Shown here piece by piece: positions 53,203 through 63,459 of a stretch of 64,000 nucleotides of DNA (its first letter is position 1; each line of letters opens with the position of its first letter). The stretch is from Bacteroidota bacterium (GTDB lineage: Bacteria > Bacteroidota > Bacteroidia > Bacteroidales > VadinHA17): contig JADFDS010000003.1 in the NCBI GenBank assembly GCA_018262715.1, positions 1-64,000 on the forward strand, given 5' to 3'. The notes under the pieces were generated by a model, which saw only the letters and a program-made list of their open reading frames with translations, was not told where the DNA came from and searched no databases. Made by a program: the position numbers and the translations under genes.

Positions 53203-54654
53203 TTGAGGCGAAAGTTCCTTATCAATATCACCTTCCTCCTGACAGTGAGCATCCTGGTCAAGGCTTTCTGGGTGCTGGGCATAGACCGCACTGTTCAGAA
53301 CGTGGTTGGCGAAACCGCCTACGGAAGCTATTTTTCACTTTTCAGCTTCTCAGTGCTCTTCACCCTCCTGCTTGACCTGGGACTCTCGGGATTCAACAAC
53401 CGCGCTGTATCGGCTGATCCTGCAAGGGTAAGGATCTACTTTGGCAATGTGCTGGTAATAAGACTCTTTCTCACAGCGGTATACTTCCTTGTCTCTATCA
53501 GCGTTGCTTATGCCCTGGGTTACCGGGAAGGGCAGATAACAATACTGCTGGTACTCATGCTGAACCAGGTGATGGCATCAATGATCCTCTGGCTCCGGTC
53601 AAGCATAAGCGGCATGCAGTACCTCTTCCTTGACAGCCTCCTTTCCGTAGCCGACAGGCTGGTGATGATAGTCATCTGCTCGGTGCTCCTGTGGGGCGGA
53701 GTTACTACCGGTGGGTTCAGGATAGAATGGTTTGTATGGGCCCAGACAGCTGCCTATTTTACGGTGATGTGCGCTGCATTCATAATAGTGGTGCGCAAGG
53801 GGAGGGTTGCAGCAGTGAAGCCTGATACCTCAGTTCTGAAGAGCATCATCATGACCGGGCTGCCCTATTCGGTGGTGGTCTTTGCAATGACACTCTACTG
53901 GAGAATGGATTCGGTGATGATTGAACGGTTGCTTCCTGACGGGGCCACCCGGGCCGGCAACTACGCCCAGGCCTTCAGGCTCTTCGATGCGCTGGCAATG
54001 ATTCCTGTGCTGTTTGGCGGGATGCTGCTTCCCATAATGACACGGGGACTGTCATCAGACAGTGATATCAGGCCTCTGGCAAGGATGGCCGGCCGGATGC
54101 TCATAGTCCCGCTGGGGATAGGTGCGGTGACCCTCGCCACGTTTCCGGCTGAGATGCTCGACATTCTCTATACCTCACCGGTTGAGAACGCCGTGACCGC
54201 TTTCAGGATACTGATGATTACCCTCGTACCCGTTGGAGTGATATACATTTACAGCACAATGCTTACTGCTTCATGGAAACTTAAAATGCTTGGGGTAATA
54301 ACAGTGTCAGGCATGATCATCAACCTTTCACTCAACCGGATCCTCATTCCGGAGCTGGGCCCGTCAGGAGCTGCCTGTACCGCTCTGGTCACTCAATCCC
54401 TGGTTGCCGTGGCTTGCATGCTGACCGTGAGAAGGACGATGTCCGGCATTGCCGGGAACGGAAGGATTCTTCTGTTCCTGCTGATGCTTGGACTGACCTT
54501 CCTGGCCGGGTGGCTCCTGAGCAGGACAGGTATCCCGTGGACAGCTGCAGCCGCCTTACAGCTTGCGGCAGGGATCCTCCTGGCCCTCCTTTTCAGGTTC
54601 ATCGAGCCTCTCTCCAGCCTCAAACTGATCACCGGGAGGTTCGGAACTGCCTGA
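53203..54654 (+). CDS. Polysaccharide flippase (MATE/Wzx-like)
   Basis: 483 residues, about 12-14 membrane helices. The N-terminus starts with MRRKFLINITFLLTVSILVKAFWVLGIDRTVQNVVGETAYGSYFSLFSFSVLFTLLLDLGLS, a hallmark of polysaccharide biosynthesis export proteins. The start is a TTG: the next in-frame ATG is far into the protein, and an in-frame stop lies at 53176-53178. It would flip lipid-linked sugars across the inner membrane. It is divergent from the glycosyltransferase gene and starts 81 bases after it. Confidence 0.9.
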   Translation: MRRKFLINITFLLTVSILVKAFWVLGIDRTVQNVVGETAYGSYFSLFSFSVLFTLLLDLGLSGFNNRAVSADPARVRIYFGNVLVIRLFLTAVYFLVSISVAYALGYREGQITILLVLMLNQVMASMILWLRSSISGMQYLFLDSLLSVADRLVMIVICSVLLWGGVTTGGFRIEWFVWAQTAAYFTVMCAAFIIVVRKGRVAAVKPDTSVLKSIIMTGLPYSVVVFAMTLYWRMDSVMIERLLPDGATRAGNYAQAFRLFDALAMIPVLFGGMLLPIMTRGLSSDSDIRPLARMAGRMLIVPLGIGAVTLATFPAEMLDILYTSPVENAVTAFRILMITLVPVGVIYIYSTMLTASWKLKMLGVITVSGMIINLSLNRILIPELGPSGAACTALVTQSLVAVACMLTVRRTMSGIAGNGRILLFLLMLGLTFLAGWLLSRTGIPWTAAAALQLAAGILLALLFRFIEPLSSLKLITGRFGTA

Positions 54655-54695
54655 AAAGTGTTATTTTTGAATTTGTAAACAAAAGGGCCTTTATC

Positions 54696-55223
54696 ATGAA
54701 ACGGTTTATTACCGGTATTTTCCTTTTGATGATATGTACATACCTCTTCCCGCAGAAGTCGGACAGGCTGTCGCACCAGGTACTTGTGCCGGCTGGTAAC
54801 ATTGTTACACACACAGGTCTGACTTACCAGCAGACAATTGGCGAGACGGCCGTGGAGGTGTCACTTCCCTCTTTTTACAACCTGTCACAGGGCTTTCAGC
54901 AGCCGAGGTTTATCCCGGAGCAGAAACTGCCTGACAGGGAGGGAAACGGGGTTGACTTCTTCCCCAATCCGCTTACCGAAAGCAGCGAAGCCGGCCCCTG
55001 GGTTCTTACAATAAGAGTCTACGGAGTGATGGCAAGACATTACAGGATCTTCATCTACACCCTGCCGGGCTCACTGATGTACACTGATGAACTCGACCTT
55101 TCTGCTGAGCATGATTACAGGCACAAAGTCAGCCTTGTCCACTACAACAAAGGAATCTATGTCGCCAACGTGATCAGTACCGACGGCGTTATAAACAGGT
55201 CATTTAAGATTGAAAAACTATAA
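54696..55223 (+). CDS. Secreted protein with T9SS-type C-terminal sorting domain
   Basis: 175 residues. Signal peptide (MKRFITGIFLLMICTYLFPQ). The last 80 residues follow the type A sorting pattern: VDFFPNPLTESS (PNP motif), a beta-rich stretch, YNKGIYVANVISTDGVINRSFKIEKL (GxYxVxx... KxxK). Such domains direct proteins through the type IX secretion system to the surface. The residues between (YQQTIGETAVEVSLPSFYNLSQGFQQPRF) are short and without a known catalytic domain. The ATG at 54696 is used; the longer frame overlaps the flippase gene in another frame. It is followed by the C1q-like gene. Confidence 0.7.
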   Translation: MKRFITGIFLLMICTYLFPQKSDRLSHQVLVPAGNIVTHTGLTYQQTIGETAVEVSLPSFYNLSQGFQQPRFIPEQKLPDREGNGVDFFPNPLTESSEAGPWVLTIRVYGVMARHYRIFIYTLPGSLMYTDELDLSAEHDYRHKVSLVHYNKGIYVANVISTDGVINRSFKIEKL

Positions 55224-55233
55224 ACCAAAGGGT

Positions 55234-56178
55234 ATGAAAAGAGTCTCTTCTTATGCGATGGCAATACTGGTGGTTCTGGTGGCAGCGACTCTTACGGCAG
55301 GGGCTCAGGGAACAGTCCCGGCCGGTATCAACTACCAGGCCGTGGCCCGTGACAACAGCGGCAACGAGCTGGTTAGCACACCAATAGAGGTGCGGTTCTC
55401 TATCAGGAAAGAGTCACCCACCGGTGAGATCATTTACCAGGAGGTTTTTACAAATGTTACTACCTCCAGGTACGGGGTTTTTTCGCTCATGATTGGACAG
55501 GGCGCTCCGGTTTTAGGCACCTTTGGTGCGATAGACTGGTCAACTGCCAACCATTACCTGACTGTGGAGGTCAAGTTTGAGAATCTGTTCATGGATATGG
55601 GCACGATGCAGTTCATGGCTGTGCCGTACGCGCTCTATGCCGCCAAATCACTTGAACGCGGCCCGGCCGGCCCTGCCGGCCCCAAGGGTGACCCGGGCGA
55701 CCCGGCAACGGATACTGACGATCAGAAATTAATTTATGACCAGGGGACGAAGCTTCTCTCAATCGAATCAGGAAACACAGTCCGGCTGGATACAATTATA
55801 GCATTCAGGGCAAGAAACCTTTTATCAGATATTGCCCCTCAGATTACCAATGTGATAATGACATATGATGAACCTGACCTGAGCATCGGAGGTGGTTTCA
55901 ATGCAGGGACCGGAATTTTCACAGCCCCGGCTGATGGCATCTACACTTTCAATGTATCCTATTTTGCAGACGGCAACGGAGGCTCACGTGAAGTTTCGAT
56001 CTATGTCAACTCCGCACCTTATGAAAAACTAGCCGTTGAAATTGGAAGCGGTACCACTATGACAGTCAGGTCAATAACAATCAGATTAAGCAGAGGTAAC
56101 ACTGTAAGTGTAAATATTTATACAGGTACTGCAACCCAGACAGGCACAGGCTCCTTCGCCGGCTACAAGGTTGGTTAA
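55234..56178 (+). CDS. Secreted collagen-like/C1q-like protein
   Basis: 314 residues with signal peptide (MKRVSSYAMAILVVLVAATLTAGAQ). Residues 27-140 form a strand-rich domain (GINYQAVARDNSGNEL) known from Bacteroidota repeat proteins. 143-157 are five Gly-X-Y triplets, GPAGPAGPKGDPGDP. 188-314 read as a C1q/TNF-like jelly roll: AFRARNL, FNAGTGIFTAPADGIYTFNVSYFA, ITIRLSRGNTVSV, GSFAGYKVG. Such proteins usually form trimers, with the collagen stretch seeding the trimer. It starts 10 bases after the T9SS-domain gene. Possible roles are adhesion or a surface scaffold; which is not clear. Confidence 0.75.
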   Translation: MKRVSSYAMAILVVLVAATLTAGAQGTVPAGINYQAVARDNSGNELVSTPIEVRFSIRKESPTGEIIYQEVFTNVTTSRYGVFSLMIGQGAPVLGTFGAIDWSTANHYLTVEVKFENLFMDMGTMQFMAVPYALYAAKSLERGPAGPAGPKGDPGDPATDTDDQKLIYDQGTKLLSIESGNTVRLDTIIAFRARNLLSDIAPQITNVIMTYDEPDLSIGGGFNAGTGIFTAPADGIYTFNVSYFADGNGGSREVSIYVNSAPYEKLAVEIGSGTTMTVRSITIRLSRGNTVSVNIYTGTATQTGTGSFAGYKVG

Positions 56179-56192
56179 AGGCTTACGGTCCC

Positions 56193-57362
56193 TTAGTAGA
56201 TCATACCAAAATGCCATAGAGGAACGATATTCAGGTAACCATGTTCAATTCCGTCTCTGACAATAAAGCCATTATCTAAACCCTGAATCTGCTTCAACCC
56301 TTTGCTTTTTCCACCAACCTCAAAGGTAAAATCATCAATCCTGAAATCAGCTGCGGGAGATGTAATTACATCATATTTTAACCTTAGCTGGTTCAGGAAA
56401 AATGTTTCCCTTATGTTCCCGGGATTCGGGTCGACACTTGCGAGATTGTAAATCAGATTAGTGTTGTCGAGATATACTTTGTCTACTTTGCCCAAACCTC
56501 TTATTCCCCCGGTGGCATCCCTGAGCTGGGTAATCAATCCGGCTTCTTCAATAAACAGGCAATAATCTGCAATATTATTCCGGCTCGCGACAAGAGCAGT
56601 TGCTATGCTTGTCATATTAGGCTTGAATGGAACGCTTTTAGCAATAATAGCCAGTAATTGCTTTAACTTTCTCCCGGTTGATACGTTCATTCCTGCATAC
56701 ACCGGAATATCAGTTTCAAGGGTGTGGTTGACAATCTGCTGAAGTTTTCTTTCAAAATCTTCCTCCAGTGAAAATGGGTAGTACCCTCTCTTCAGATAGT
56801 CTTCAAAGAGTGGTAATGGGTGTTTTATTTGAGGTAGCCCCGCTTTATGCGACAGGATTTCCTCCAGGGTAAACGTCCGGGAAGCAACATGGTGAAACAA
56901 TTGCAAATATTCCCTGAACGATAAACCTTGCAGGTTATACATAACCGCCCTGCGGCTCAGGTCAGAGGCCCCTTTTTTAATGTCCAGAACAGAAGAACCT
57001 GAAAACACAATTTTAAGTTCCGGATGGTAATCGTAGATCAGTTTCAACTCCCTGGCCCAGTCCTTGTATTTATGTATTTCATCAACAAACAAATACTTTC
57101 CGTTACGTTTAACAAAAGCATCAGCCAGATCAGTTAACCTGTTGTCAGAAAAGTAAAAGTCCTCTGCTGTCACATAGAGCGTCTCAGGAATATCCAGGTT
57201 CATTTTGATATGCTGCAATACCAAAGTCGTCTTTCCTACCCCACGAGGGCCGGTAAGCCCTATCATTCTGTTTTCCCAGTTTATTTCAGGATAGATGTAC
57301 CGCAGGAAACGGGTATCTGTCTCTTTCAGAAGTTTTATAAAATGCTCAAATAACTTTTCCAT
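56193..57362 (-). CDS. AAA-type ATPase with C-terminal DUF4143-like half
   Basis: 389 residues. Walker A GPRGVGKTT at about 36-44, Walker B YLFVDEIHKYKDW, and sensor-like FSGSS. The C-terminal half (EDYLKRGYYPFSLEEDFERKLQ and FEVGGKSKG) is the DUF4143/restriction-fold type. It belongs to the same broad group as the remnant at 17163. Family members often lie in defence or mobile loci, but none is seen here. ATG at 57362, preceded by a promoter -7 box. Confidence 0.9.
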   Translation of the reverse strand: MEKLFEHFIKLLKETDTRFLRYIYPEINWENRMIGLTGPRGVGKTTLVLQHIKMNLDIPETLYVTAEDFYFSDNRLTDLADAFVKRNGKYLFVDEIHKYKDWARELKLIYDYHPELKIVFSGSSVLDIKKGASDLSRRAVMYNLQGLSFREYLQLFHHVASRTFTLEEILSHKAGLPQIKHPLPLFEDYLKRGYYPFSLEEDFERKLQQIVNHTLETDIPVYAGMNVSTGRKLKQLLAIIAKSVPFKPNMTSIATALVASRNNIADYCLFIEEAGLITQLRDATGGIRGLGKVDKVYLDNTNLIYNLASVDPNPGNIRETFFLNQLRLKYDVITSPAADFRIDDFTFEVGGKSKGLKQIQGLDNGFIVRDGIEHGYLNIVPLWHFGMIY

Positions 57363-57378
57363 GGCAGTTAATATTCTG

Positions 57379-57386
57379 CAAAGATA
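57379..57386 (-). promoter_or_regulatory. -7 element of the ATPase gene
   Basis: TATCTTTG on the minus strand, 17 bases before the ATG. No clear -33 box. A palindrome GCACTA-TTA-TAGTGC at 57426-57440 lies just upstream. Confidence 0.45.
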
Positions 57387-57566
57387 TAATAATGCACCAT
57401 AAAAGGTCACATATACATTAAAAACGCACTATTATAGTGCAAATATTGCCCATTTGGATATAATTATACACCTGAATGCGGGGCGTCCGGTCCCGAAATA
57501 CCATGTCGGCCCCCAGACGCCCGCACCACTACTGGTTATTACCAGCTGGCTCTTGCCTAATTTGAC

Positions 57567-57574
57567 TATATTTG
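57567..57574 (+). promoter_or_regulatory. -7 element of prfB
   Basis: TATATTTG, 19 bases before the prfB ATG at 57593, in line with TAnnTTTG. Confidence 0.45.
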
Positions 57575-57592
57575 CGCAAACTTTTACATGAC

Positions 57593-58685
57593 ATGATAAC
57601 CAATGACCAGATACAGGACCTCGTTGAACGCCGGGATGCGTTAAGGAGGTATCTTTGACGTCGATGCCAGACTAAACGAAATCAAGGAAAAGGAAGAGAT
57701 TACCCACTCGGACGGATTCTGGAATGACCCGAAAAAAGCAGAGGAACTCATGAAGGAGATATCCTCTGTTAAGAGCTGGACCACGGCTTTCGCCAAAGTC
57801 GACACTGCCGTTGAGGACATGCTCGTCCTGTACGACTTCTTCAAAGAGGGTGAAGTCACCGATGAGGAGATGGGTCAGCAATATGATAAAACCCTCGCAG
57901 CAGTAGAAAAACTTGAGCTCCGCAACATGCTGCGCCGTGAGGAGGACCGCCTCGGCGCCGTCCTCAAGATCAATGCAGGCGCCGGTGGCACAGAAAGCAA
58001 TGACTGGGCACAGATGCTCATGAGAATGTACCTCATGTGGGGAGAGAAGAGCGGGTATAAGATCACAGAGGCATACTACCAGGCAGGCGACGAAGCCGGA
58101 ATAAAGACTGTAACCCTCGAGTTCGAGGGTGAAAACGCCTATGGATACCTCAAGAGCGAGAACGGCGTCCACCGCCTGGTCCGCATATCACCCTTCAACG
58201 CACAGGGCAAACGACAGACGACATTCGCATCGGTCTTCGTCGCTCCGCTGGTTGATGATGACATTGTCGTCGAGATCAATCCGGCCGATATTACCTGGGA
58301 GACCTTCCGCTCATCAGGCGCCGGCGGCCAGAACGTCAACAAGGTGGAGACCGCCGTCCGCCTCCGCCATGCCCCCACCGGCCTCGTCATCGAGAACCAG
58401 GAGTCACGTTCCCAGGGACAAAACAAGGAGAACGCCCTCCGCCTCCTCAGGTCACACCTTTATGAGATGGAACTGCGCAAAAGGATGGATGAACAGGCAA
58501 AGATCGAGGGTGCAAAGAAAAAGATTGAATGGGGCTCACAGATCAGATCGTATACCCTGCACCCATATAAGCTGGTAAAGGACCTGCGCACCGGTTACGA
58601 GGCAGGCAATGCCCAGGCCGTACTCGACGGTGAGATTGATGAGTTCATCAAGGCGTACCTGATGGAGTTCGGCGGCAAAGAGTGA
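57593..58685 (+). CDS. prfB: Peptide chain release factor 2, with programmed +1 frameshift
   Basis: ATG at 57593 opens a 21-codon frame ending CTT-TGA (TGA 57656-57658). After skipping one base at 57656 the frame continues to 58685, giving 363 residues, the usual length. The joined N-terminus reads [30 protein letters not shown]. Domain features: the tripeptide SPF (RISPFNAQ), which recognises stop codons, and the GGQ loop in [16 protein letters not shown], which drives peptide release. It terminates translation at UGA and UAA. The frameshift makes its synthesis self-regulated by RF2 level. It precedes mutA in the same direction by 74 bases. Confidence 0.97.
57644..57658 (+). promoter_or_regulatory. 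RF2 frameshift signal
   Basis: AGGAGGT, a Shine-Dalgarno-like stimulator, then ATCTTTGAC with the slippery CTT and the in-frame TGA. Apart from one base it matches the E. coli site. Confidence 0.95.
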
Positions 58686-58759
58686 ACTCTCATGATAAAA
58701 AGCATGGTTTAACAGCCTTACAACACATTAATTTACAACCCTCAGCAACATAAATCCTG

Positions 58760-60625
58760 ATGGATAAGAAAAAGAAGCTATTTGAACAATTTCCGCCTGT
58801 CTCCGCAACGGAGTGGATGGAGAAGATCACTGCTGATCTGAAGGGCGCTGACTTTACCAGGAAACTTGTCTGGAAAACACGCGACGGCCTTTCTGTCATG
58901 CCCTTCTACAGGCAGGAGGACCTTGACACTCTGCCTCACAGCAACCTGCTTCCGGGTGATTTCCCCTTTGTAAGGGGAGTGGCAGTGAAGGGTAACAACT
59001 GGTTCATCCGCCAGGATATAACGGTGACAGACTATAAGGCTGCCAACGCCAAAGCTCTTGACATACTGATGAGAGGCATCACCTCGCTTGGCTTTGTCAT
59101 CGCAGACTCGCAGACGGCCACCCCGGAGACCGTCGCACAGCTCCTTAAGGATATTCATCCGGAGAGCATTGAGATCAGTTTTTCAATCGCCGGCAGGGCG
59201 AAAGAGCTCGTTGCCGCACTTAAGGGATACCTCCGCTCATCAGGCGCTGACCTGAAGCAGGTGAACATAACCGTCTCGGCTGACCCGCTGGGCAGGCTGG
59301 CCGCCAACGGCAAGCTGTGCGTGCCCGTTGACCAGGGCCTCGATTACCTGGCAGGCCTCGTCAGCGATGCGGCAGAGACACCGGGCATTAAGTGCGTCGA
59401 GCCCTCAGGCACCCTTTTCAGCAATGCCGGCGCTGGCCCCGTCGCTGAGCTGGCATATACGCTGTCACTAGGCAATGAATACATGGCAGCACTGACCGGA
59501 AGAGGCATTGACCCTGACACAGCGGCAGGAGCCTTCCGGTTCACACTCGCCATCGGCCCCGACTTCTTTCCTGAGACGGCCAAACTGCGTGCAGCCAGGA
59601 TGCTCTGGGCAGAGATAGTCAGTGCCTACGGCACGAAGGAACCCGGATCAGCCCTGATGCACATCCATTCGGTCACAGGCAGGTGGAACAAGACCCTCTA
59701 TGACCCGTACGTCAACATGCTCAGGACCCAGACCGAAGCTATGTCGGCTGTTCTTGGCGGCGCAGAGTCAGTAACAGTGGAACCATTCGATACAGTGTTC
59801 CGGACTGCAAGCGACTTCTCGGAGAGGATCGCCCGCAACCAGCAGCTGTTGCTGATGGAAGAGGCGCACCTCGGAAAGATTGCTGACCCGGGAGCCGGAT
59901 CATATTACATAGAGGAACTGACCTCAATGACAGCCCGCGAGGCCTGGAAACTATTCCTTGAGATTGAAAACGAGGGAGGATTCCTTGCAGCCCTTCGCAA
60001 AGGGATGATACAGCAGCGCATCAGTGAGGCTGCTGCAACGCGCAAGGCTGACATGGCAAAAAGAAAGGAAGTCCTTCTGGGTACAAACCAGTATCCTGAT
60101 TTCAGGGAGAAAAAATCGCCGGAACATGATCCGGGAAAACTTTTTAAAGAATACGCTGCCTCAGCTGACGAGGAGGTAAGGCCTATCCTCCCTGCCCGCG
60201 GTGCAGATGAGTTCGAGAAGCTGAGACTGGCAACGGAAAAGTCCGGCCGCAGGCCGCTGGTTTTCATGCTCACTATCGGTGATCTTGCCATGCGCAGGGC
60301 AAGGGCACAGTTCTCATCCAATTTTTTCGCAGTGGCCGGCTATGAGGTGCAGGACAATAACGGTTTTGCAGGCGTCGCCGAAGGCGTCAATGCAGCCATC
60401 GGAGCAAAGGCAGACATAATTGTCATCTGCAGTTCTGACGAAGAATATGCCACACTTGCGAAAGAGGCCTTTAAGGCAACAGGCGGAAAGGCTGTCTTTG
60501 TGGTGGCAGGAAATCCGCCATGCACGGAAGACCTCAAGACCGAAGGAGTGGAGCACTTCATCAGCATCAAATCCAATGTGCTTGAGACACTGCAAATGTT
60601 CAACAGGATACTCGGAATAAACTGA
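58760..60625 (+). CDS. mutA: Methylmalonyl-CoA mutase, small subunit
   Basis: 621 residues. The TIM-barrel half shows KLVWKTRDGLSVMPFYRQEDL, RTQTEAMSAVLGGAESVTVEPFD and IADPGAGSYYIEELT. The C-terminal cobalamin-like domain lacks the DxHxxG motif, as is normal for this non-catalytic subunit of the heterodimer. The complex converts succinyl-CoA and methylmalonyl-CoA in the cytoplasm, linking propionate to the TCA cycle. It is followed 6 bases later by the catalytic subunit. Confidence 0.96.
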   Translation: MDKKKKLFEQFPPVSATEWMEKITADLKGADFTRKLVWKTRDGLSVMPFYRQEDLDTLPHSNLLPGDFPFVRGVAVKGNNWFIRQDITVTDYKAANAKALDILMRGITSLGFVIADSQTATPETVAQLLKDIHPESIEISFSIAGRAKELVAALKGYLRSSGADLKQVNITVSADPLGRLAANGKLCVPVDQGLDYLAGLVSDAAETPGIKCVEPSGTLFSNAGAGPVAELAYTLSLGNEYMAALTGRGIDPDTAAGAFRFTLAIGPDFFPETAKLRAARMLWAEIVSAYGTKEPGSALMHIHSVTGRWNKTLYDPYVNMLRTQTEAMSAVLGGAESVTVEPFDTVFRTASDFSERIARNQQLLLMEEAHLGKIADPGAGSYYIEELTSMTAREAWKLFLEIENEGGFLAALRKGMIQQRISEAAATRKADMAKRKEVLLGTNQYPDFREKKSPEHDPGKLFKEYAASADEEVRPILPARGADEFEKLRLATEKSGRRPLVFMLTIGDLAMRRARAQFSSNFFAVAGYEVQDNNGFAGVAEGVNAAIGAKADIIVICSSDEEYATLAKEAFKATGGKAVFVVAGNPPCTEDLKTEGVEHFISIKSNVLETLQMFNRILGIN

Positions 60626-60631
60626 CGGGAG

Positions 60632-62788
60632 ATGAGCAAAAGACCAAAATTTACTGATATTGACCCCCTGAAGGTGACAGTGCCTTCAAGAGACAAACAG
60701 AAGTGGGAGAAAGAGAACGGCATCAGCCCGCAGTGGGAGACTCCCGAAAGAATTCGCCTCAAGAGCGTTTATTCCCGTGAAGACCTGAAGGGCATGGAGC
60801 ACCTGCAGTATGCTGCCGGTGTACCACCGTACCTCCGCGGGCCTTATTCGGCCATGTACACCATGAAGCCATGGACAATCAGGCAGTATGCCGGATTCTC
60901 CACCGCTGAAGAGTCGAACGCCTTCTACCGCAGGAACCTTGCTGCAGGCCAGAAGGGACTATCGGTTGCTTTTGACCTTGCAACACACCGCGGATATGAC
61001 TCTGATCATGAGCGCGTTGTGGGTGATGTAGGGAAAGCCGGCGTGGCAGTTGACTCGGTGCAGGATATGAAGATCCTCTTTGACCAGATCCCCCTCAGGG
61101 AGATGTCGGTATCGATGACAATGAACGGGGCGGTGCTGCCCGTAATGGCATTTTACATAGTGGCAGGGCTGGAGCAGGGAGCAAAGCTGAGTGAGTTGCA
61201 GGGCACTATTCAGAATGATATCCTGAAGGAGTTCATGGTTCGCAACACATACATCTACCCGCCTGCATTCTCGATGCGGATCATCGCCGACATATTCAGG
61301 TACACCTCTGAGAAGATGCCGAAGTTCAACAGCATCTCAATATCGGGGTATCACATGCAGGAAGCAGGCGCCACAGCGGATATAGAACTGGCTTATACCC
61401 TGGCCGACGGCCTTGAGTACCTCCGCACCGGGGTGAATTCCGGCATGAACATAGACGACTTCGCGCCGCGGCTCTCTTTTTTCTGGGCCAGCGGCATGAA
61501 CTTCTTCATGGAGATAGCCAAGATGAGGGCGGCAAGGATGCTATGGGCGAAGTTAGTCAGCCAGTTCAACCCGAAGAATCCGAAGTCACTGGCGCTCCGG
61601 ACCCATACCCAGACATCGGGATGGAGCCTTACCGAGCAGGACCCGTTCAACAACGTCGGGCGTACCTGCATCGAGGCTATGGCTGCAGCGCTGGGCCATA
61701 CCCAGAGTCTGCACACCAACGCCCTTGACGAGGCCATTGCACTGCCTACCGATTTCTCTGCAAGGATTGCTCGCAACACCCAGATATTCATACAGGAAGA
61801 GACCAGCATCTGCAAGTCGGTTGACCCGTGGGCCGGTTCATTTTATGTTGAGACACTCACTCACGAGATCGCACATAAGGCATGGGAGCTGATAGAGGAG
61901 GTTGAGAGTCTGGGTGGCATGGCAAAAGCCATTGAGTCAGGCATACCCAAGATGAGGATTGAGGAGGCAGCCGCCAGGGCACAGGCAAGAATTGACTCCG
62001 GCGCTCAGACAATTGTCGGCCTCAACAGGTACAGGCTGGAGAAGGAAGACCCGCTCGAGATCCTCGAGGTTGATAACAGCGCTGTGCGCGAAGCCCAGCT
62101 GAGGAGGCTTGCCGAAGTGAAGGCAGGACGTAACGGGGAAGAGTGCCGCAGGGCGCTCGAAGCCATCACCCGTGCAGCCGAAACCGGTGAGGGAAACCTG
62201 CTCGAACTGGCCGTTGATGCTGCATCAAAGAGGGCAACACTCGGCGAAATATCTTACGCATGTGAAAAAGTAGCAGGGAGGTACAAAGCAGTGATAAGAA
62301 CCATTTCAGGAGTATATTCATCAGAGTACAAATCAGATTCTGATTTTGAGGAAGCAAGGGCAATGGCAGCCGAGTTTGCCGCCCGGGCGGGAAGACAACC
62401 CCGCATCATGATTGCCAAGATGGGGCAGGACGGCCATGACCGCGGCGCCAAGGTTATATCGACCGGATATGCCGATATTGGATTCGACGTCGACATCGGA
62501 CCACTTTTCCAGACTCCGTCCGAAGCAGCAAGACAGGCAGTGGAGAACGATGTTCACCTGCTCGGGGTCTCCAGCCTCGCCGCAGGCCATAAGACCCTTA
62601 TACCGCAGGTCATAAGCGAGCTTAAGAAGCTGGGCCGGGAGGATATTCTTGTGATTGCAGGCGGGGTCATTCCGCCGCAGGACTACCAGTTCCTCTATGA
62701 CGCCGGTGTGGCAGCAATCTTTGGTCCCGGCACCTCAGTTGCGAAAACGGCAAAACAGATATTATCTTTGTTGTTGCATACGGTATGA
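60632..62788 (+). CDS. mutB: Methylmalonyl-CoA mutase, catalytic large subunit
   Basis: 718 residues. Barrel motifs [42 protein letters not shown] and [20 protein letters not shown]. The C-terminal B12 domain has D600-G-H602-D-R-G605, whose His is the lower cobalt ligand, then [13 protein letters not shown] and VIAGGVIP. It uses adenosylcobalamin to interconvert succinyl-CoA and (R)-methylmalonyl-CoA. It overlaps the thioredoxin-like gene by 4 bases. No meaB-like chaperone or epimerase gene follows in this window. Confidence 0.97.
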   Translation: MSKRPKFTDIDPLKVTVPSRDKQKWEKENGISPQWETPERIRLKSVYSREDLKGMEHLQYAAGVPPYLRGPYSAMYTMKPWTIRQYAGFSTAEESNAFYRRNLAAGQKGLSVAFDLATHRGYDSDHERVVGDVGKAGVAVDSVQDMKILFDQIPLREMSVSMTMNGAVLPVMAFYIVAGLEQGAKLSELQGTIQNDILKEFMVRNTYIYPPAFSMRIIADIFRYTSEKMPKFNSISISGYHMQEAGATADIELAYTLADGLEYLRTGVNSGMNIDDFAPRLSFFWASGMNFFMEIAKMRAARMLWAKLVSQFNPKNPKSLALRTHTQTSGWSLTEQDPFNNVGRTCIEAMAAALGHTQSLHTNALDEAIALPTDFSARIARNTQIFIQEETSICKSVDPWAGSFYVETLTHEIAHKAWELIEEVESLGGMAKAIESGIPKMRIEEAAARAQARIDSGAQTIVGLNRYRLEKEDPLEILEVDNSAVREAQLRRLAEVKAGRNGEECRRALEAITRAAETGEGNLLELAVDAASKRATLGEISYACEKVAGRYKAVIRTISGVYSSEYKSDSDFEEARAMAAEFAARAGRQPRIMIAKMGQDGHDRGAKVISTGYADIGFDVDIGPLFQTPSEAARQAVENDVHLLGVSSLAAGHKTLIPQVISELKKLGREDILVIAGGVIPPQDYQFLYDAGVAAIFGPGTSVAKTAKQILSLLLHTV

Positions 62789-63438
62789 TGAGAACAACTT
62801 TCGCCATACTATTAGTGGCGGCCATCGGTGTCCTTGCCGGCTGCAGTGCCAGCCGGAAGAACAGGGCCGTGGCCGGGGAATACTCAGCTGAGGCAGTTGC
62901 AGAACAGCAGTCGCCTGAGGCAAAGGTCCCTGATGTTGCCCCCTTCGGCAATGTTGCTCTTGCCGGGAAACCTGAAGGAGACGAGGCAACTGCACATGTA
63001 TGGGATTTCCGCGATGCCACCACATGGCTGCTGGGAGATCTCTCCCTGGCGATGCTGAACAACCCTCCGCATTACGAATGGTACCAGAAAGGCTATGCTG
63101 CCTATCAGCCTGACCAGGGCGTGATGGCCGGGCTAATGGAACTCGGGAAAGATAACCTGACCATCACAATCGTGCTCGGCACATGGTGCCCCGATAGCAG
63201 GAGAGAGGTTCCGCACTTTATCAAAATGACCGACCTGTGGGGGTTCCCGCATGAAAGAATCAAATTCATCGGGGTTGACATCAACAAAATTGCACCCCTT
63301 GCAGATTACCCTCAGCTGGCAATTGAGAGGGTCCCGACATTTATTTTTTATGTAAATAATATCGAAAAGGGACGCATCATTGAAGTTCCTGTGACGTCTT
63401 TAGAACAGGATACAAAAAATATCCTTGAAGGTAATTAG
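62785..63438 (+). CDS. Thioredoxin-like lipoprotein with CxxS site
   Basis: 217 residues, lipobox AIGVLAGC. Thioredoxin fold at about 115-210: [24 protein letters not shown], then KFIGVDINK and [12 protein letters not shown] (cis-Pro). The active site reads WCPDS, so only the first cysteine remains. A monothiol site suits disulfide isomerisation, trapping or binding rather than ordinary reduction. The function in the periplasm is not known. It overlaps mutB by 4 bases although its role does not obviously relate. Start could also be one codon later. Confidence 0.85.
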   Translation: MMRTTFAILLVAAIGVLAGCSASRKNRAVAGEYSAEAVAEQQSPEAKVPDVAPFGNVALAGKPEGDEATAHVWDFRDATTWLLGDLSLAMLNNPPHYEWYQKGYAAYQPDQGVMAGLMELGKDNLTITIVLGTWCPDSRREVPHFIKMTDLWGFPHERIKFIGVDINKIAPLADYPQLAIERVPTFIFYVNNIEKGRIIEVPVTSLEQDTKNILEGN

Positions 63439-63459
63439 GAACAATTAATACTTGAACCA

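Noticed and set aside
56193-57362. Defence-system or toxin-antitoxin call for the AAA ATPase
   Set aside because: No partner nuclease, toxin or other defence gene is adjacent; the family is broad.
57750-58685. prfB starting at the in-frame ATG 57750
   Set aside because: The sequence upstream encodes the normal N-terminus across the programmed frameshift.
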